Shown here piece by piece: positions 1 to 6,193 of a stretch of DNA of 6,193 nt. Positions within the stretch are counted from its first letter, which is position 1; each line of letters begins with the position of its first letter. The position numbers and the translations under genes are program-made. Location of the stretch: contig JANQFD010000152.1 of assembly GCA_028278005.1 (NCBI GenBank), positions 1-6,193 of the forward strand, written 5' to 3'. The notes beneath the pieces were generated by a model. It did not search any database. It worked only from the letters and a program-made list of their open reading frames with translations, and had not been told where the DNA came from. The DNA is from Chlorobium sp. Lineage in GTDB: Bacteria > Bacteroidota > Chlorobiia > Chlorobiales > Chlorobiaceae.

Positions 1-1776
1 ACCTTTCTCGCGTTCGCTCCGATGTTTTTCATGCCGGGAATTCTCGGGAAATTTGTTTTCGTTATTCCGCTGACCATCACCCTCGCACTTTTCGTTTCCC
101 TCATCGAAGCGTTCCTTGTTCTGCCGGCGCATGTGATGCCGGCTCTCTATACCCGGGAAGGGGAGGACCCGAAGTCTACCATGCGCAACTGGTTCGTGCC
201 GGTACGCAACCTGTTTGAAAAGATTCTACTTTCCATGCTTCGTTTCCGATACGCGCTGGTGTTTGTCGCACTGCTCTCGTTTGGAGGGGCTCTTTTTTAC
301 GGCCTGAATTATATCAGCTACATACTGTTCCCTACGAAAGGATCCGATGCCTTCAATATATGGATCGAGGTTCCGGTCGGAAGCTCTCTCAAGGCAACCT
401 CAGACAAAGCCGCAGAGTTTGAAAAACTCATAGAAGTGCTTCCGGAAGATGAGCTGGACGCCTATCTGACAAGAATCGGGACGCAGGCTGACATTGTGCC
501 GATCGAGCAGGAAAATTTTGCCGAGCTTGCCGTAAAGCTGACGCCCTATGGCACAAGGGACCGGGAAGCTGATGAAATCGTCGAAGAGATCCGGGAAAAG
601 GCGAAAGAGATAACCGGCGTCTCGCAAACAACGTTTTTCGTTGAATCGGGCGGTCCACCAGTCGGTAAGCCGGTAACCATAAGGGTTGTCGGTTCAGACG
701 ACTCTTTGAGGACGGCTTTTGCCGATTCGGTCTTCAGCTATCTCGGCACAATTCAAGGTGTTACGGACCCCGATCGGGATGACAAGGAAGGGAAGGAGCA
801 GATAGAAATAACAATACAGCACGATCGTCTTGCCCGGCTCGGACTGTCGGTGGCTGATATTGCCAGGACGGTCAGGACTGCGTATGACGGGCAGGTTGTC
901 ACGAGTGTGCGTTACGGTGAAGAGGAAGTGGATTTCAGGGTTATGCTCCAGAAGTTTGCCAGAAGAAAACTGGAGTATCTTCAGGACCTTTCCATTCCCA
1001 ACAGGAACGGCAGGTTGATTCCATTGAAAGAAGTCGCGGTTTTCGAGCAGGGCTCAGGGCCATCCATATTTCATCATTATGACGGTGAACGGTCCGTGAC
1101 GATTTCCTCTGATGTCAAGCAGGACACGATCACGCCAATCGAGGTGATGAGGGATGTAGAAACGCATTTTGCGGGAACACGTGATTTTCCCGGGGTCAAG
1201 CTCGTTTTCGGCGGAGAAGCCCAGGAATCCGAGGAATCCCTCCGGGGATTGTTCGTTGCCTTTGGGGTGGCGGCTTTCGGGATATACTTCCTGCTCATTC
1301 TTCTGTTCAATTCCATCACACAGCCATTGCTTGTCATGATGTCCATACCGTTTGCCATCATCGGTGTTGTTATCACCTTTGCGTCGCATGGTGAGGTGTT
1401 CAGCTTTCTCGGACTGCTCGGTGTAGTCGGCATGGCCGGTGTCGTGGTCAATGACTCGCTTGTTCTGGTCAACTACCTCAACGAGCTTTACAAGTCCGGG
1501 AAAATACATGATATTCCCGCGCTGGTTGCAAAAGGAACTGCCGATCGGCTGCGGGCCATTCTGTTGACAACGGTGACGACTGCCGCCGGCCTTCTGCCGC
1601 TTGCTTACGGTATCGGGGGAACGGATGCCACCATGATGCCGATGGCGCTCGCGCTGGGCTGGGGGCTGCTCCTGGCAACCCCGTTGACCCTTGTACTGAT
1701 CCCGTGTCTGTACATGATCGGTTTTGATGTGAGAAACCTTTTTTCAAGGATTTCGGGAAGGGATAAAAATGCGTGA
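1..1776 (+). CDS. RND multidrug efflux permease, HAE-1 type, C-terminal part (5' end outside window)
   Basis: The reading frame is open from the first base, so the gene starts upstream; the ATG at 22 is internal. RND permeases usually have about 1030-1050 residues and 591 are present here, so roughly 450 N-terminal residues (first porter domain, TM1 to about TM5) are missing. Counting the first codon as residue 1, I see TM6 (about 18-40, ending in the family-typical LIEAFLVLPAHV), TM7 (84-103), a second large periplasmic porter/docking domain (about 105-412), and TM8-TM12 (about 416-438, 443-464, 467-489, 520-540, 546-572), then a short cytoplasmic tail. TM11 keeps the Arg and Thr equivalent to AcrB R971 and T978 (R516, T523). 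TM10 reads GVVVNDSLVLVNY, placing Asn484 where AcrB has the proton-relay Lys940. The family exports drugs, detergents or other amphiphiles using the proton gradient; the substrate cannot be read from sequence. No metal-binding Met cluster of the CusA type was noticed. It is probably the last gene of an upstream efflux operon. The family is certain, the specific role unknown. Confidence 0.95.
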   Translation, partial: TFLAFAPMFFMPGILGKFVFVIPLTITLALFVSLIEAFLVLPAHVMPALYTREGEDPKSTMRNWFVPVRNLFEKILLSMLRFRYALVFVALLSFGGALFYGLNYISYILFPTKGSDAFNIWIEVPVGSSLKATSDKAAEFEKLIEVLPEDELDAYLTRIGTQADIVPIEQENFAELAVKLTPYGTRDREADEIVEEIREKAKEITGVSQTTFFVESGGPPVGKPVTIRVVGSDDSLRTAFADSVFSYLGTIQGVTDPDRDDKEGKEQIEITIQHDRLARLGLSVADIARTVRTAYDGQVVTSVRYGEEEVDFRVMLQKFARRKLEYLQDLSIPNRNGRLIPLKEVAVFEQGSGPSIFHHYDGERSVTISSDVKQDTITPIEVMRDVETHFAGTRDFPGVKLVFGGEAQESEESLRGLFVAFGVAAFGIYFLLILLFNSITQPLLVMMSIPFAIIGVVITFASHGEVFSFLGLLGVVGMAGVVVNDSLVLVNYLNELYKSGKIHDIPALVAKGTADRLRAILLTTVTTAAGLLPLAYGIGGTDATMMPMALALGWGLLLATPLTLVLIPCLYMIGFDVRNLFSRISGRDKNA

Positions 1777-1778
1777 AT

Positions 1779-1809
1779 TGTACTTGGCATGTCGTTATAA
1801 TACAGTACA
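1779..1809. repeat. Weak inverted repeat TGTACT / AGTACA after the first permease
   Basis: TGTACT at 1779-1784 is complementary to AGTACA at 1804-1809, with 19 bases between the arms. The stem is short, contains mostly A-T pairs and is not followed by a T tract, so it is a poor intrinsic terminator. It could be a weak hairpin or a protein-binding dyad, or simply chance. Confidence 0.2.
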
Positions 1810-1820
1810 TTGTGTGCACG

Positions 1821-1836
1821 GAACCGGTTCAGCTGA
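1821..1836. promoter_or_regulatory. Overlapping palindromes GAACCGGTTC and TCAGCTGA, possible operator
   Basis: GAACCGGTTC (1821-1830) is a perfect 10-base palindrome and overlaps by two bases the perfect 8-base palindrome TCAGCTGA (1829-1836). A wider 5-base inverted pair, GTGCA at 1814-1818 and TGCAC at 1837-1841, encloses both. The cluster lies directly upstream of the candidate promoters of the adaptor gene. Efflux operons are often controlled by TetR- or MarR-family repressors that bind dyad sites near the promoter, so an operator role is reasonable. No regulator gene is present in the window, and the site matches no named consensus that I know. Confidence 0.3.
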
Positions 1837-1840
1837 TGCA

Positions 1841-1870
1841 CTGACAGGATGTTGCTGTATATGTTGTAAT
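1841..1870 (+). promoter_or_regulatory. Candidate sigma70-like promoter, extended -10
   Basis: CTGACA (1841-1846, five of six bases of the -35 consensus) is followed after 18 bases by TGTAAT (1865-1870, five of six of the -10 consensus). A TG at 1862-1863 gives the extended -10 form TGn. Transcription would begin near 1877, before the adaptor start codon. It competes with the overlapping Bacteroidota-type candidate at 1852-1882; the sequence alone does not decide between them. Confidence 0.35.
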
Positions 1871-1882
1871 ATATTATATTTG
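1852..1882 (+). promoter_or_regulatory. Candidate Bacteroidota-type promoter (TTG - 20 bases - TATATTTG)
   Basis: TATATTTG at 1875-1882 matches exactly the TAnnTTTG element described at about -7 in Bacteroidota promoters. A TTG at 1852-1854 lies 20 bases upstream, within the spacing known for the -33 TTTG element, although the first T of that element is G here. Transcription would start near 1889, leaving a leader of about 10-30 bases, depending on which start codon is used. The surroundings are AT-rich, so a chance match is possible. Confidence 0.35.
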
Positions 1883-1899
1883 CGGTATCAAATATTGTT

Positions 1900-3090
1900 A
1901 TGTCAAATAGGATTATGATGAGACGTATTCGTAAAAGAGCAGAAACGTTTGCTTTCAGCGTTGTTGCGTTTTCAATATTGCTCGCAGGCTGCGGCGGTGG
2001 AAACAGAAACGCGGGGATGCAGCAGCCGGTGCCGAAGCTTCCCGTAATGAAGATAGAACGCTCATCTGCAGAGGTGGAAAAGCAGTATTCGGCTCTTCTC
2101 GAAGGGATCGTTACGGTTGAGGTCAGGCCCCAGGTTGATGGAACTCTTCAGGAAATAGCTGTCGATGAGGGGGCGTTCGTGAAATCAGGTCAATTGTTGT
2201 TCGGTATCGATGACCGGGTCTACCGAGAGGAGCTGAAATCGGCTATTGCAGCGCAAAATGCGGCAAGGGCGGCTCTTGAAGTTGCCGGGATAGAAGTGGA
2301 ACGGCTCAGGCCGCTCGTGAAAAACAAGGTAGTATCGAAAATACAGCTGAAGCAGGCCAGGGCGAATCACCGGTCAGCCAGGGCAAGCCTCGATCAGGCT
2401 CGGGCTGCTGTTCAGAGAGCACGCATAAACCTCGATTATACCCGAATAAAGGCGCCCGTGGACGGCTATATCGGAGATATCCCGTTCCGAATCGGCAGCC
2501 TGGTAAGCAACAACCAGGCCGAACAGTTGACAACGCTAACCGATATCAGTGAGGTACGGGCCTATTTCAGCATGAGCGAGATTGATTTCGTGCGTTTCAA
2601 ACAGCAGTTTTCCGGTGCATCAATAGAAGAGAAACTTGCTTCCGTACCGCCGGTTGCCCTGCATCTTGCTGATGGCAGCCGCTATCCTTTCGAAGGCAGG
2701 CTTGACGCGGTCAGCGGTCAGTTCGACCGTTCTACGGCTTCGGTCATGTTTCGGGCGACCTTCCCCAATGCCGAAGGCACGCTGCGTTCCGGAAACACAG
2801 GAAAAATAACTATTGCGTACCGGTACGATAACGTCGTGCAGGTTCCGCAGGCGAGCACGGTTGATCTTCAGGACAGAATATTTGTGTTCAAAGTATCGGG
2901 GGACAACATTGTATCGAGAACCCCGATAACGGTTGCAGGTAAAAGCAAAGCCAACTATATCGTCAGCGACGGCGTTGAAGAAGGCGACATGATTGTCGTA
3001 TCGGGATTCTCCCGCCTGCCTGACAGCACAATGATCGATCCGCAACCTCTCGAAGAAGACAGTCTCGGCCAAAATGAGCAGAAACGGTGA
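1900..3090 (+). CDS. RND efflux membrane fusion protein (AcrA-like periplasmic adaptor lipoprotein)
   Basis: This 396-residue protein is the adaptor (HlyD/AcrA family) that joins an inner-membrane RND pump to a TolC-like outer-membrane channel. Its N-terminus has several Arg/Lys, a hydrophobic stretch and a lipobox LLAGC, so it should be processed at Cys31 and lipid-anchored facing the periplasm. Domains in order are the first lipoyl half (about 73-104), an alpha-helical hairpin (105-180, rich in Ala, Arg and Gln), the second lipoyl half (181-217, with TRIKAPVDGYIG), a beta-barrel (about 218-300) and a membrane-proximal domain (about 305-385). Around the hairpin tip, Arg135, Leu139 and Ser146 reproduce the spacing of the RLS motif of AcrA (R128, L132, S139) that contacts TolC, so a TolC-type partner is expected. 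Its partner pump is almost certainly the permease 23 bases downstream. The start is uncertain: ATG at 1900, 1915 and 1918 are in frame; 1918 has the best-spaced AGG. All three keep the signal peptide. Confidence 0.95.
   Translation: MSNRIMMRRIRKRAETFAFSVVAFSILLAGCGGGNRNAGMQQPVPKLPVMKIERSSAEVEKQYSALLEGIVTVEVRPQVDGTLQEIAVDEGAFVKSGQLLFGIDDRVYREELKSAIAAQNAARAALEVAGIEVERLRPLVKNKVVSKIQLKQARANHRSARASLDQARAAVQRARINLDYTRIKAPVDGYIGDIPFRIGSLVSNNQAEQLTTLTDISEVRAYFSMSEIDFVRFKQQFSGASIEEKLASVPPVALHLADGSRYPFEGRLDAVSGQFDRSTASVMFRATFPNAEGTLRSGNTGKITIAYRYDNVVQVPQASTVDLQDRIFVFKVSGDNIVSRTPITVAGKSKANYIVSDGVEEGDMIVVSGFSRLPDSTMIDPQPLEEDSLGQNEQKR
1909..1920 (+). promoter_or_regulatory. Weak ribosome-binding site pointing to the ATG at 1918
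   Basis: AGG at 1909-1911 lies six bases before the ATG at 1918, three before the ATG at 1915, and downstream of the ATG at 1900. No purine-rich site is obvious within the proper distance of 1900. If this site is used, the adaptor begins MRRIRKRAETF and is six residues shorter than the longest reading. The motif is only three bases long, and Shine-Dalgarno sites are often weak or absent in Bacteroidota, so it does not settle the start. Confidence 0.35.
1918..1992 (+). other. Lipoprotein signal peptide with lipobox LAGC
   Basis: From the ATG at 1918 the encoded segment has a basic n-region (RRIRKR), a hydrophobic core (FAFSVVAFSILLAG) and ends in Cys31, codon 1990-1992. LAGC is a classical signal peptidase II lipobox. 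The residues after Cys are Gly-Gly-Gly-Asn; there is no Asp at +2, the usual inner-membrane retention signal in enterobacteria, though that rule may not hold in this lineage. Confidence 0.85.
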
Positions 3091-3113
3091 ACACTGCAGA
3101 AAACGTGTAGACT

Positions 3114-6100
3114 ATGTTTGAACGATTCATCAACAGACCGGTTCTTGCCACGGTAATATCGGTATTCATTTTTCTGCTTGGTTTGATCGGTATTACACAG
3201 CTTCCCCTCACCCAGTTTCCCGATATAGCGCCGCCCGCTGTACAAGTATCTGCTACCTATCCCGGAGCCGATGCGCAAACTATCGCCCGTTCGGTCGCTC
3301 CTTCACTCGAGGAGGCGATCAATGGTGTCGACGACATGACCTATATGACATCGACATCCAGCAACGACGGTTCCCTGGTGATCAACGTTTTTTTCAGGAC
3401 AGGCACCGATCCGGATCAGGCGGCGGTCAATGTACAGAACCGGGTCGCAACGGCAACCAGCCAGTTGCCCGAAGAGGTGACGAGATTCGGGGTGACGACC
3501 GCCAAGACACAGAACAGCATGATCATGGTGATTACGCTGTTCAGCGACGATCCGGAAACCTATGACGCGACATTCCTGCAGAATTATGTGAAGATCAACA
3601 TGCTTCCCGATATGCAGCGTGTCAACGGAGTCGGCCAGACCATGGTGTTCGGGACAAGAGACTATTCGATGCGGATCTGGATGAAGCCTGACAGGATGGC
3701 GGCCTATTCGGTAACACCCCAGGAAGTGATTGCAGCGGTGCAGAGCCAGAATGTCGAGGCTGCACCGGGGAGGTTCGGGGAGAGTTCCGGTGAAGCCCTC
3801 GAGCTGATAATCCGGTACAAGGGAAAAATGAAGGAGCCGGGTGAGTATGGCGACATTATTCTGCGCACCAATGAAGACGGTTCGGTGCTGCGGCTCAGGG
3901 ACGTGGCGAGGGTCGAACTTGGCGCCTTCAGTTATGCGGTCGATGCAGACGCCAACGGCAAAGAGTCGGTAACCATGGCGATTTTCCAGGCTGCCGGTTC
4001 CAACTCCAACGATATCCAGATCGCCCTGCAGGATGTGCTCGAGAAAGCCTCGGAGTCTTTCCCCGTCGGGATCGATTACATCGTTCCCTACAGTACGAAG
4101 AAGTCGCTTGACGAGTCGATCGAGCAGGTCATTTATACCCTGCTGCAGGTTTTTGCGCTGGTCTTTCTGGTAGTGTTCATCTTCCTGCAGGATTTCCGCT
4201 CCACGCTAATTCCGGCCATTGCCGTGCCGGTTGCCATTGTCGGAACCTTTTTCTTCCTGACCCTTTTCGGTTTTTCCATCAACCTGTTGACCCTGTTCGC
4301 GCTTGTGCTCGCCATCGGCATTGTGGTCGATGATGCCATCGTTGTTGTCGAAGCGGTACATACAAGGATGGAGCAGCGGCAGCTTCCAGCAAAGGTTGCC
4401 ACGCCCCAGGTTATGCGGGAGATAACCGGTGTGATTATATCCACGACGCTTGTCATTGCTTCGGTCTTTCTTCCTGTCGGTTTTCTCGGTGGTTCGATCG
4501 GGATCTTTTATCGTCAGTTTGCCTTTACGTTGGTAACGGCAATTCTGATATCGACTGTCAACGCGCTGACGCTCAGCCCGGCACTCTGTGCGTTGTTTCT
4601 TACGAAGGGCGGTGAAGGAGAGGAAAGCCTGGGCTGGTTCAAACGTCTGGAGCAGCGTTTTTTCAGAGGATTCAATGCCGGTTTTTCAGTGGTGAACGAA
4701 CGCTATGTCGGCACGCTCAAGGTACTCATCCGCAAAAAATGGTTGAGCCTTGGCGGGCTTGCCGCGGTTTCCGGGCTTGCATTCTGGATGGCGGTCTCCG
4801 CGCCGACCGGCTTTATTCCCGATGAAGACAGCGGTTTCTTTATCCTCTCGGCATCGCTTACTCCCGGGGCATCGCTCGACAGGACAATGCAGACCCTCGA
4901 CAAGGTCGAAGACATTCTGCAGGCAGAGGAGAGCGTTAACGATGTTATTTCGGTCGCGGGTTTCGACCTGATATCAGGAGCCAGTTCTCCTTCCACCGGT
5001 GTTGTTTTTGCCAGCCTCAAGGACCTGGAAGAACGCGGCAGGGTTAAAAATATCGGCGCTATCATGGGCGGGGTCTCGCAAAAGCTTGCATCGATCAGCG
5101 AAGGAACCTTTTTCGTCTTCCAGCCCCCTACCGTTCCCGGTTTCGGTAATGTGGGAGGGCTCGAAATGGTTTTGCAGGACCGGACATCCGGCAGCCTGCA
5201 AAAGTTCAGTGAAACGGCCTACGGTTTTATGGGAGCGCTGATGGCCCGCCCGGAAATCGCCTTTGCCTTTACCACGTTCAATACCGGCTATCCGCAATAC
5301 AAGCTGGTGGTGGACGACGTGAAATCGCGCCAGCTCGGCGTTCGTGTCGATGAACTGCTCAGGGTCATGCAAGCCTATTACGGCAGTATGCAGGTATCGG
5401 ATTTCAACCGGTTCGGCAAATACTACAGGGTTATTGTCCAGGCTGAACCGGAAGACCGCAGCGACACCTCTTCGCTCGAAGGAGTGTTCGTGAAAAATGC
5501 GATGGGGGAGATGGTCCCCATGAATTCGCTGGTTACCCTGAAAAAAGTCTATGGGCCACAGACAGTGGAACATTTCAACCTTTTCAACGCTTTGACCGTC
5601 AATGCCGTTGTTTCTCCGGGATATACAACCGGCCAGGCCCTCAAGGCGGCCGAAGAGGTTGCAGCTGAGGTGCTTCCTTCAGGTTTTTCCTGGGACTGGA
5701 AAGGGATGAGCCGTGAAGAGATCGAGTCGGGCAGTCAGGGGGTTTATATATTTCTGCTTTCCCTTGTGTTTGTCTATCTCTTACTTTCCGCGCAATACGA
5801 AAGTTACATCCTGCCGCTTGCGGTTATTTTAACGATCCCGACCGGTATTCTGGGCGTTTTTGCGGGGATACAACTCTTCGGCATTGAAAACAACATCTAT
5901 GTGCAGGTTGCGATGATTATGCTCATAGGACTGCTTGCGAAAAACGCCATTCTGATCGTGGAGTTTGCCATTCAACGCAGGAAAGCCGGTTATTCGCTTG
6001 TTGAATCGGCACTCGAGGGTTCGAGGGTGAGGCTTCGGCCTATTCTCATGACTTCGTTCACCTTCGCTCTCGGCCTGCTGCCGCTTCTCTGGGTATCCGG

Positions 6101-6193
6101 GCCATCCGCCCTCGGCAACCACTCTATCGGAGCCGCAGCTGTTTCGGGGATGCTCAGCGGGACGTTTCTTGGCGTGCTGATTATTCCGGTGCT
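3114..6193 (+). CDS. RND multidrug efflux permease, AcrB-like HAE-1 type (3' end outside window)
   Basis: The frame is open from ATG 3114 to the window end, giving 1026 residues; family members have about 1030-1070, so only the end of TM12 and the tail are missing. An in-frame TAG six bases upstream (3108-3110) and the typical opening MFERFINRPVLATV fix the start; no strong ribosome-binding site is visible. It has TM1 (about 10-28), the first porter domain, TM2-TM6 (about 340-495), TM7 (542-563), the second porter domain (about 564-870) and TM8-TM12 (from about 877). The complete AcrB proton-relay set is present: Asp406 and Asp407 in GIVVDDAIVVVE (AcrB D407/D408), Lys943 in LLAKNAILIVEF (K940), Arg973 in RLRPILMTS (R971) and Thr980 (T978). 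It should be an active drug/proton antiporter in the inner membrane, working as a trimer with the adaptor encoded just upstream. The switch-loop region (GFDLISGASSPSTG, from 616) differs from AcrB, so the substrate range cannot be copied from AcrB. Several stretches resemble Bacteroidota homologues. Confidence 0.96.
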   Translation, partial: MFERFINRPVLATVISVFIFLLGLIGITQLPLTQFPDIAPPAVQVSATYPGADAQTIARSVAPSLEEAINGVDDMTYMTSTSSNDGSLVINVFFRTGTDPDQAAVNVQNRVATATSQLPEEVTRFGVTTAKTQNSMIMVITLFSDDPETYDATFLQNYVKINMLPDMQRVNGVGQTMVFGTRDYSMRIWMKPDRMAAYSVTPQEVIAAVQSQNVEAAPGRFGESSGEALELIIRYKGKMKEPGEYGDIILRTNEDGSVLRLRDVARVELGAFSYAVDADANGKESVTMAIFQAAGSNSNDIQIALQDVLEKASESFPVGIDYIVPYSTKKSLDESIEQVIYTLLQVFALVFLVVFIFLQDFRSTLIPAIAVPVAIVGTFFFLTLFGFSINLLTLFALVLAIGIVVDDAIVVVEAVHTRMEQRQLPAKVATPQVMREITGVIISTTLVIASVFLPVGFLGGSIGIFYRQFAFTLVTAILISTVNALTLSPALCALFLTKGGEGEESLGWFKRLEQRFFRGFNAGFSVVNERYVGTLKVLIRKKWLSLGGLAAVSGLAFWMAVSAPTGFIPDEDSGFFILSASLTPGASLDRTMQTLDKVEDILQAEESVNDVISVAGFDLISGASSPSTGVVFASLKDLEERGRVKNIGAIMGGVSQKLASISEGTFFVFQPPTVPGFGNVGGLEMVLQDRTSGSLQKFSETAYGFMGALMARPEIAFAFTTFNTGYPQYKLVVDDVKSRQLGVRVDELLRVMQAYYGSMQVSDFNRFGKYYRVIVQAEPEDRSDTSSLEGVFVKNAMGEMVPMNSLVTLKKVYGPQTVEHFNLFNALTVNAVVSPGYTTGQALKAAEEVAAEVLPSGFSWDWKGMSREEIESGSQGVYIFLLSLVFVYLLLSAQYESYILPLAVILTIPTGILGVFAGIQLFGIENNIYVQVAMIMLIGLLAKNAILIVEFAIQRRKAGYSLVESALEGSRVRLRPILMTSFTFALGLLPLLWVSGPSALGNHSIGAAAVSGMLSGTFLGVLIIPV

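Larger units (their letters stand above)
1777..1899 (+). other. Intergenic control region between two efflux units
   Basis: This 123-base gap is richer in A and T than the flanking genes, especially from about 1858 to 1899. It contains candidate promoters, two overlapping palindromes and a weak inverted repeat, described separately. I see no open reading frame of useful length and no stem followed by a T run that would act as an intrinsic terminator for the upstream permease. Read-through from the first gene into the second is therefore possible, although the gap is long compared with the 23-base spacing of the next gene pair. Confidence 0.6.

Noticed and set aside
1054..1509. 151-codon open frame on the - strand
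   Set aside because: It is antisense to the porter domain and TM8-TM10 of the first permease, with low-complexity, charged content and no recognisable family; a shadow frame.
1796..1801. Perfect TATAAT hexamer shortly after the first permease
   Set aside because: No -35 element lies at about 17 bases upstream, TTGGCA at 1784-1789 is only six bases away, and the extended TGn is absent.
1784..1801. TTGGCA resembling the -24 half of a sigma54 promoter
   Set aside because: The GC expected about 12 bases after the GG is replaced by TA, so the -12 element is missing.
1849..1869. Six-codon open frame (ATG TTG CTG TAT ATG TTG TAA) as a possible leader peptide
   Set aside because: The AGG before it directly touches the ATG, it overlaps both candidate promoters, and no attenuator structure follows.
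2620..3072. 150-codon open frame on the - strand
   Set aside because: It is antisense to the beta-barrel and membrane-proximal domains of the adaptor and shows no recognisable domain.
3091..3113. Possible terminator or separate promoter between adaptor and second permease
   Set aside because: The 23 bases contain no stem-loop or promoter hexamers; the spacing fits ordinary co-transcription.
4974..5573. 199-codon open frame on the - strand
   Set aside because: It lies wholly inside the AcrB-like permease, whose frame gives a convincing family protein; the opposite-strand product has no recognisable domain.

Overview
The window holds three genes, all on the + strand, and all belong to RND-type (resistance-nodulation-division) multidrug efflux systems of a Gram-negative bacterium. 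From left to right they are the C-terminal 591 residues of an HAE-1-type RND permease (1-1776, entering from the left edge), a complete lipoprotein membrane fusion protein (periplasmic adaptor, 1900-3090), and a second, nearly complete RND permease of the AcrB type (3114-6193, running off the right edge). I see no RNA gene, mobile element, CRISPR array or convincing terminator.

The adaptor and the second permease are separated by only 23 bases and almost certainly form one transcription unit. Their products would assemble into an inner-membrane, proton-driven pump bridged by the adaptor to a TolC-like outer-membrane channel. No channel gene is visible; it may lie just beyond the right edge or elsewhere. 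The first permease belongs to a different RND subfamily and is probably the last gene of an upstream unit with its own adaptor. A 123-base AT-rich gap (1777-1899) separates the two and contains the only plausible promoter signals, including one resembling the Bacteroidota promoter, plus two overlapping short palindromes that could be an operator.

The likely source is a member of the Bacteroidota/Chlorobiota lineage, possibly a green sulfur bacterium. This is inferred from the wording of the second permease, which from memory resembles Bacteroidota HAE-1 proteins more than proteobacterial AcrB, together with moderate GC content and the promoter-like element. No taxonomic marker gene is present. 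The region looks like conventional efflux machinery. I found no evidence of a previously undescribed system; the points most worth checking are the contrasting proton-relay residues of the two permeases and the control region between them.
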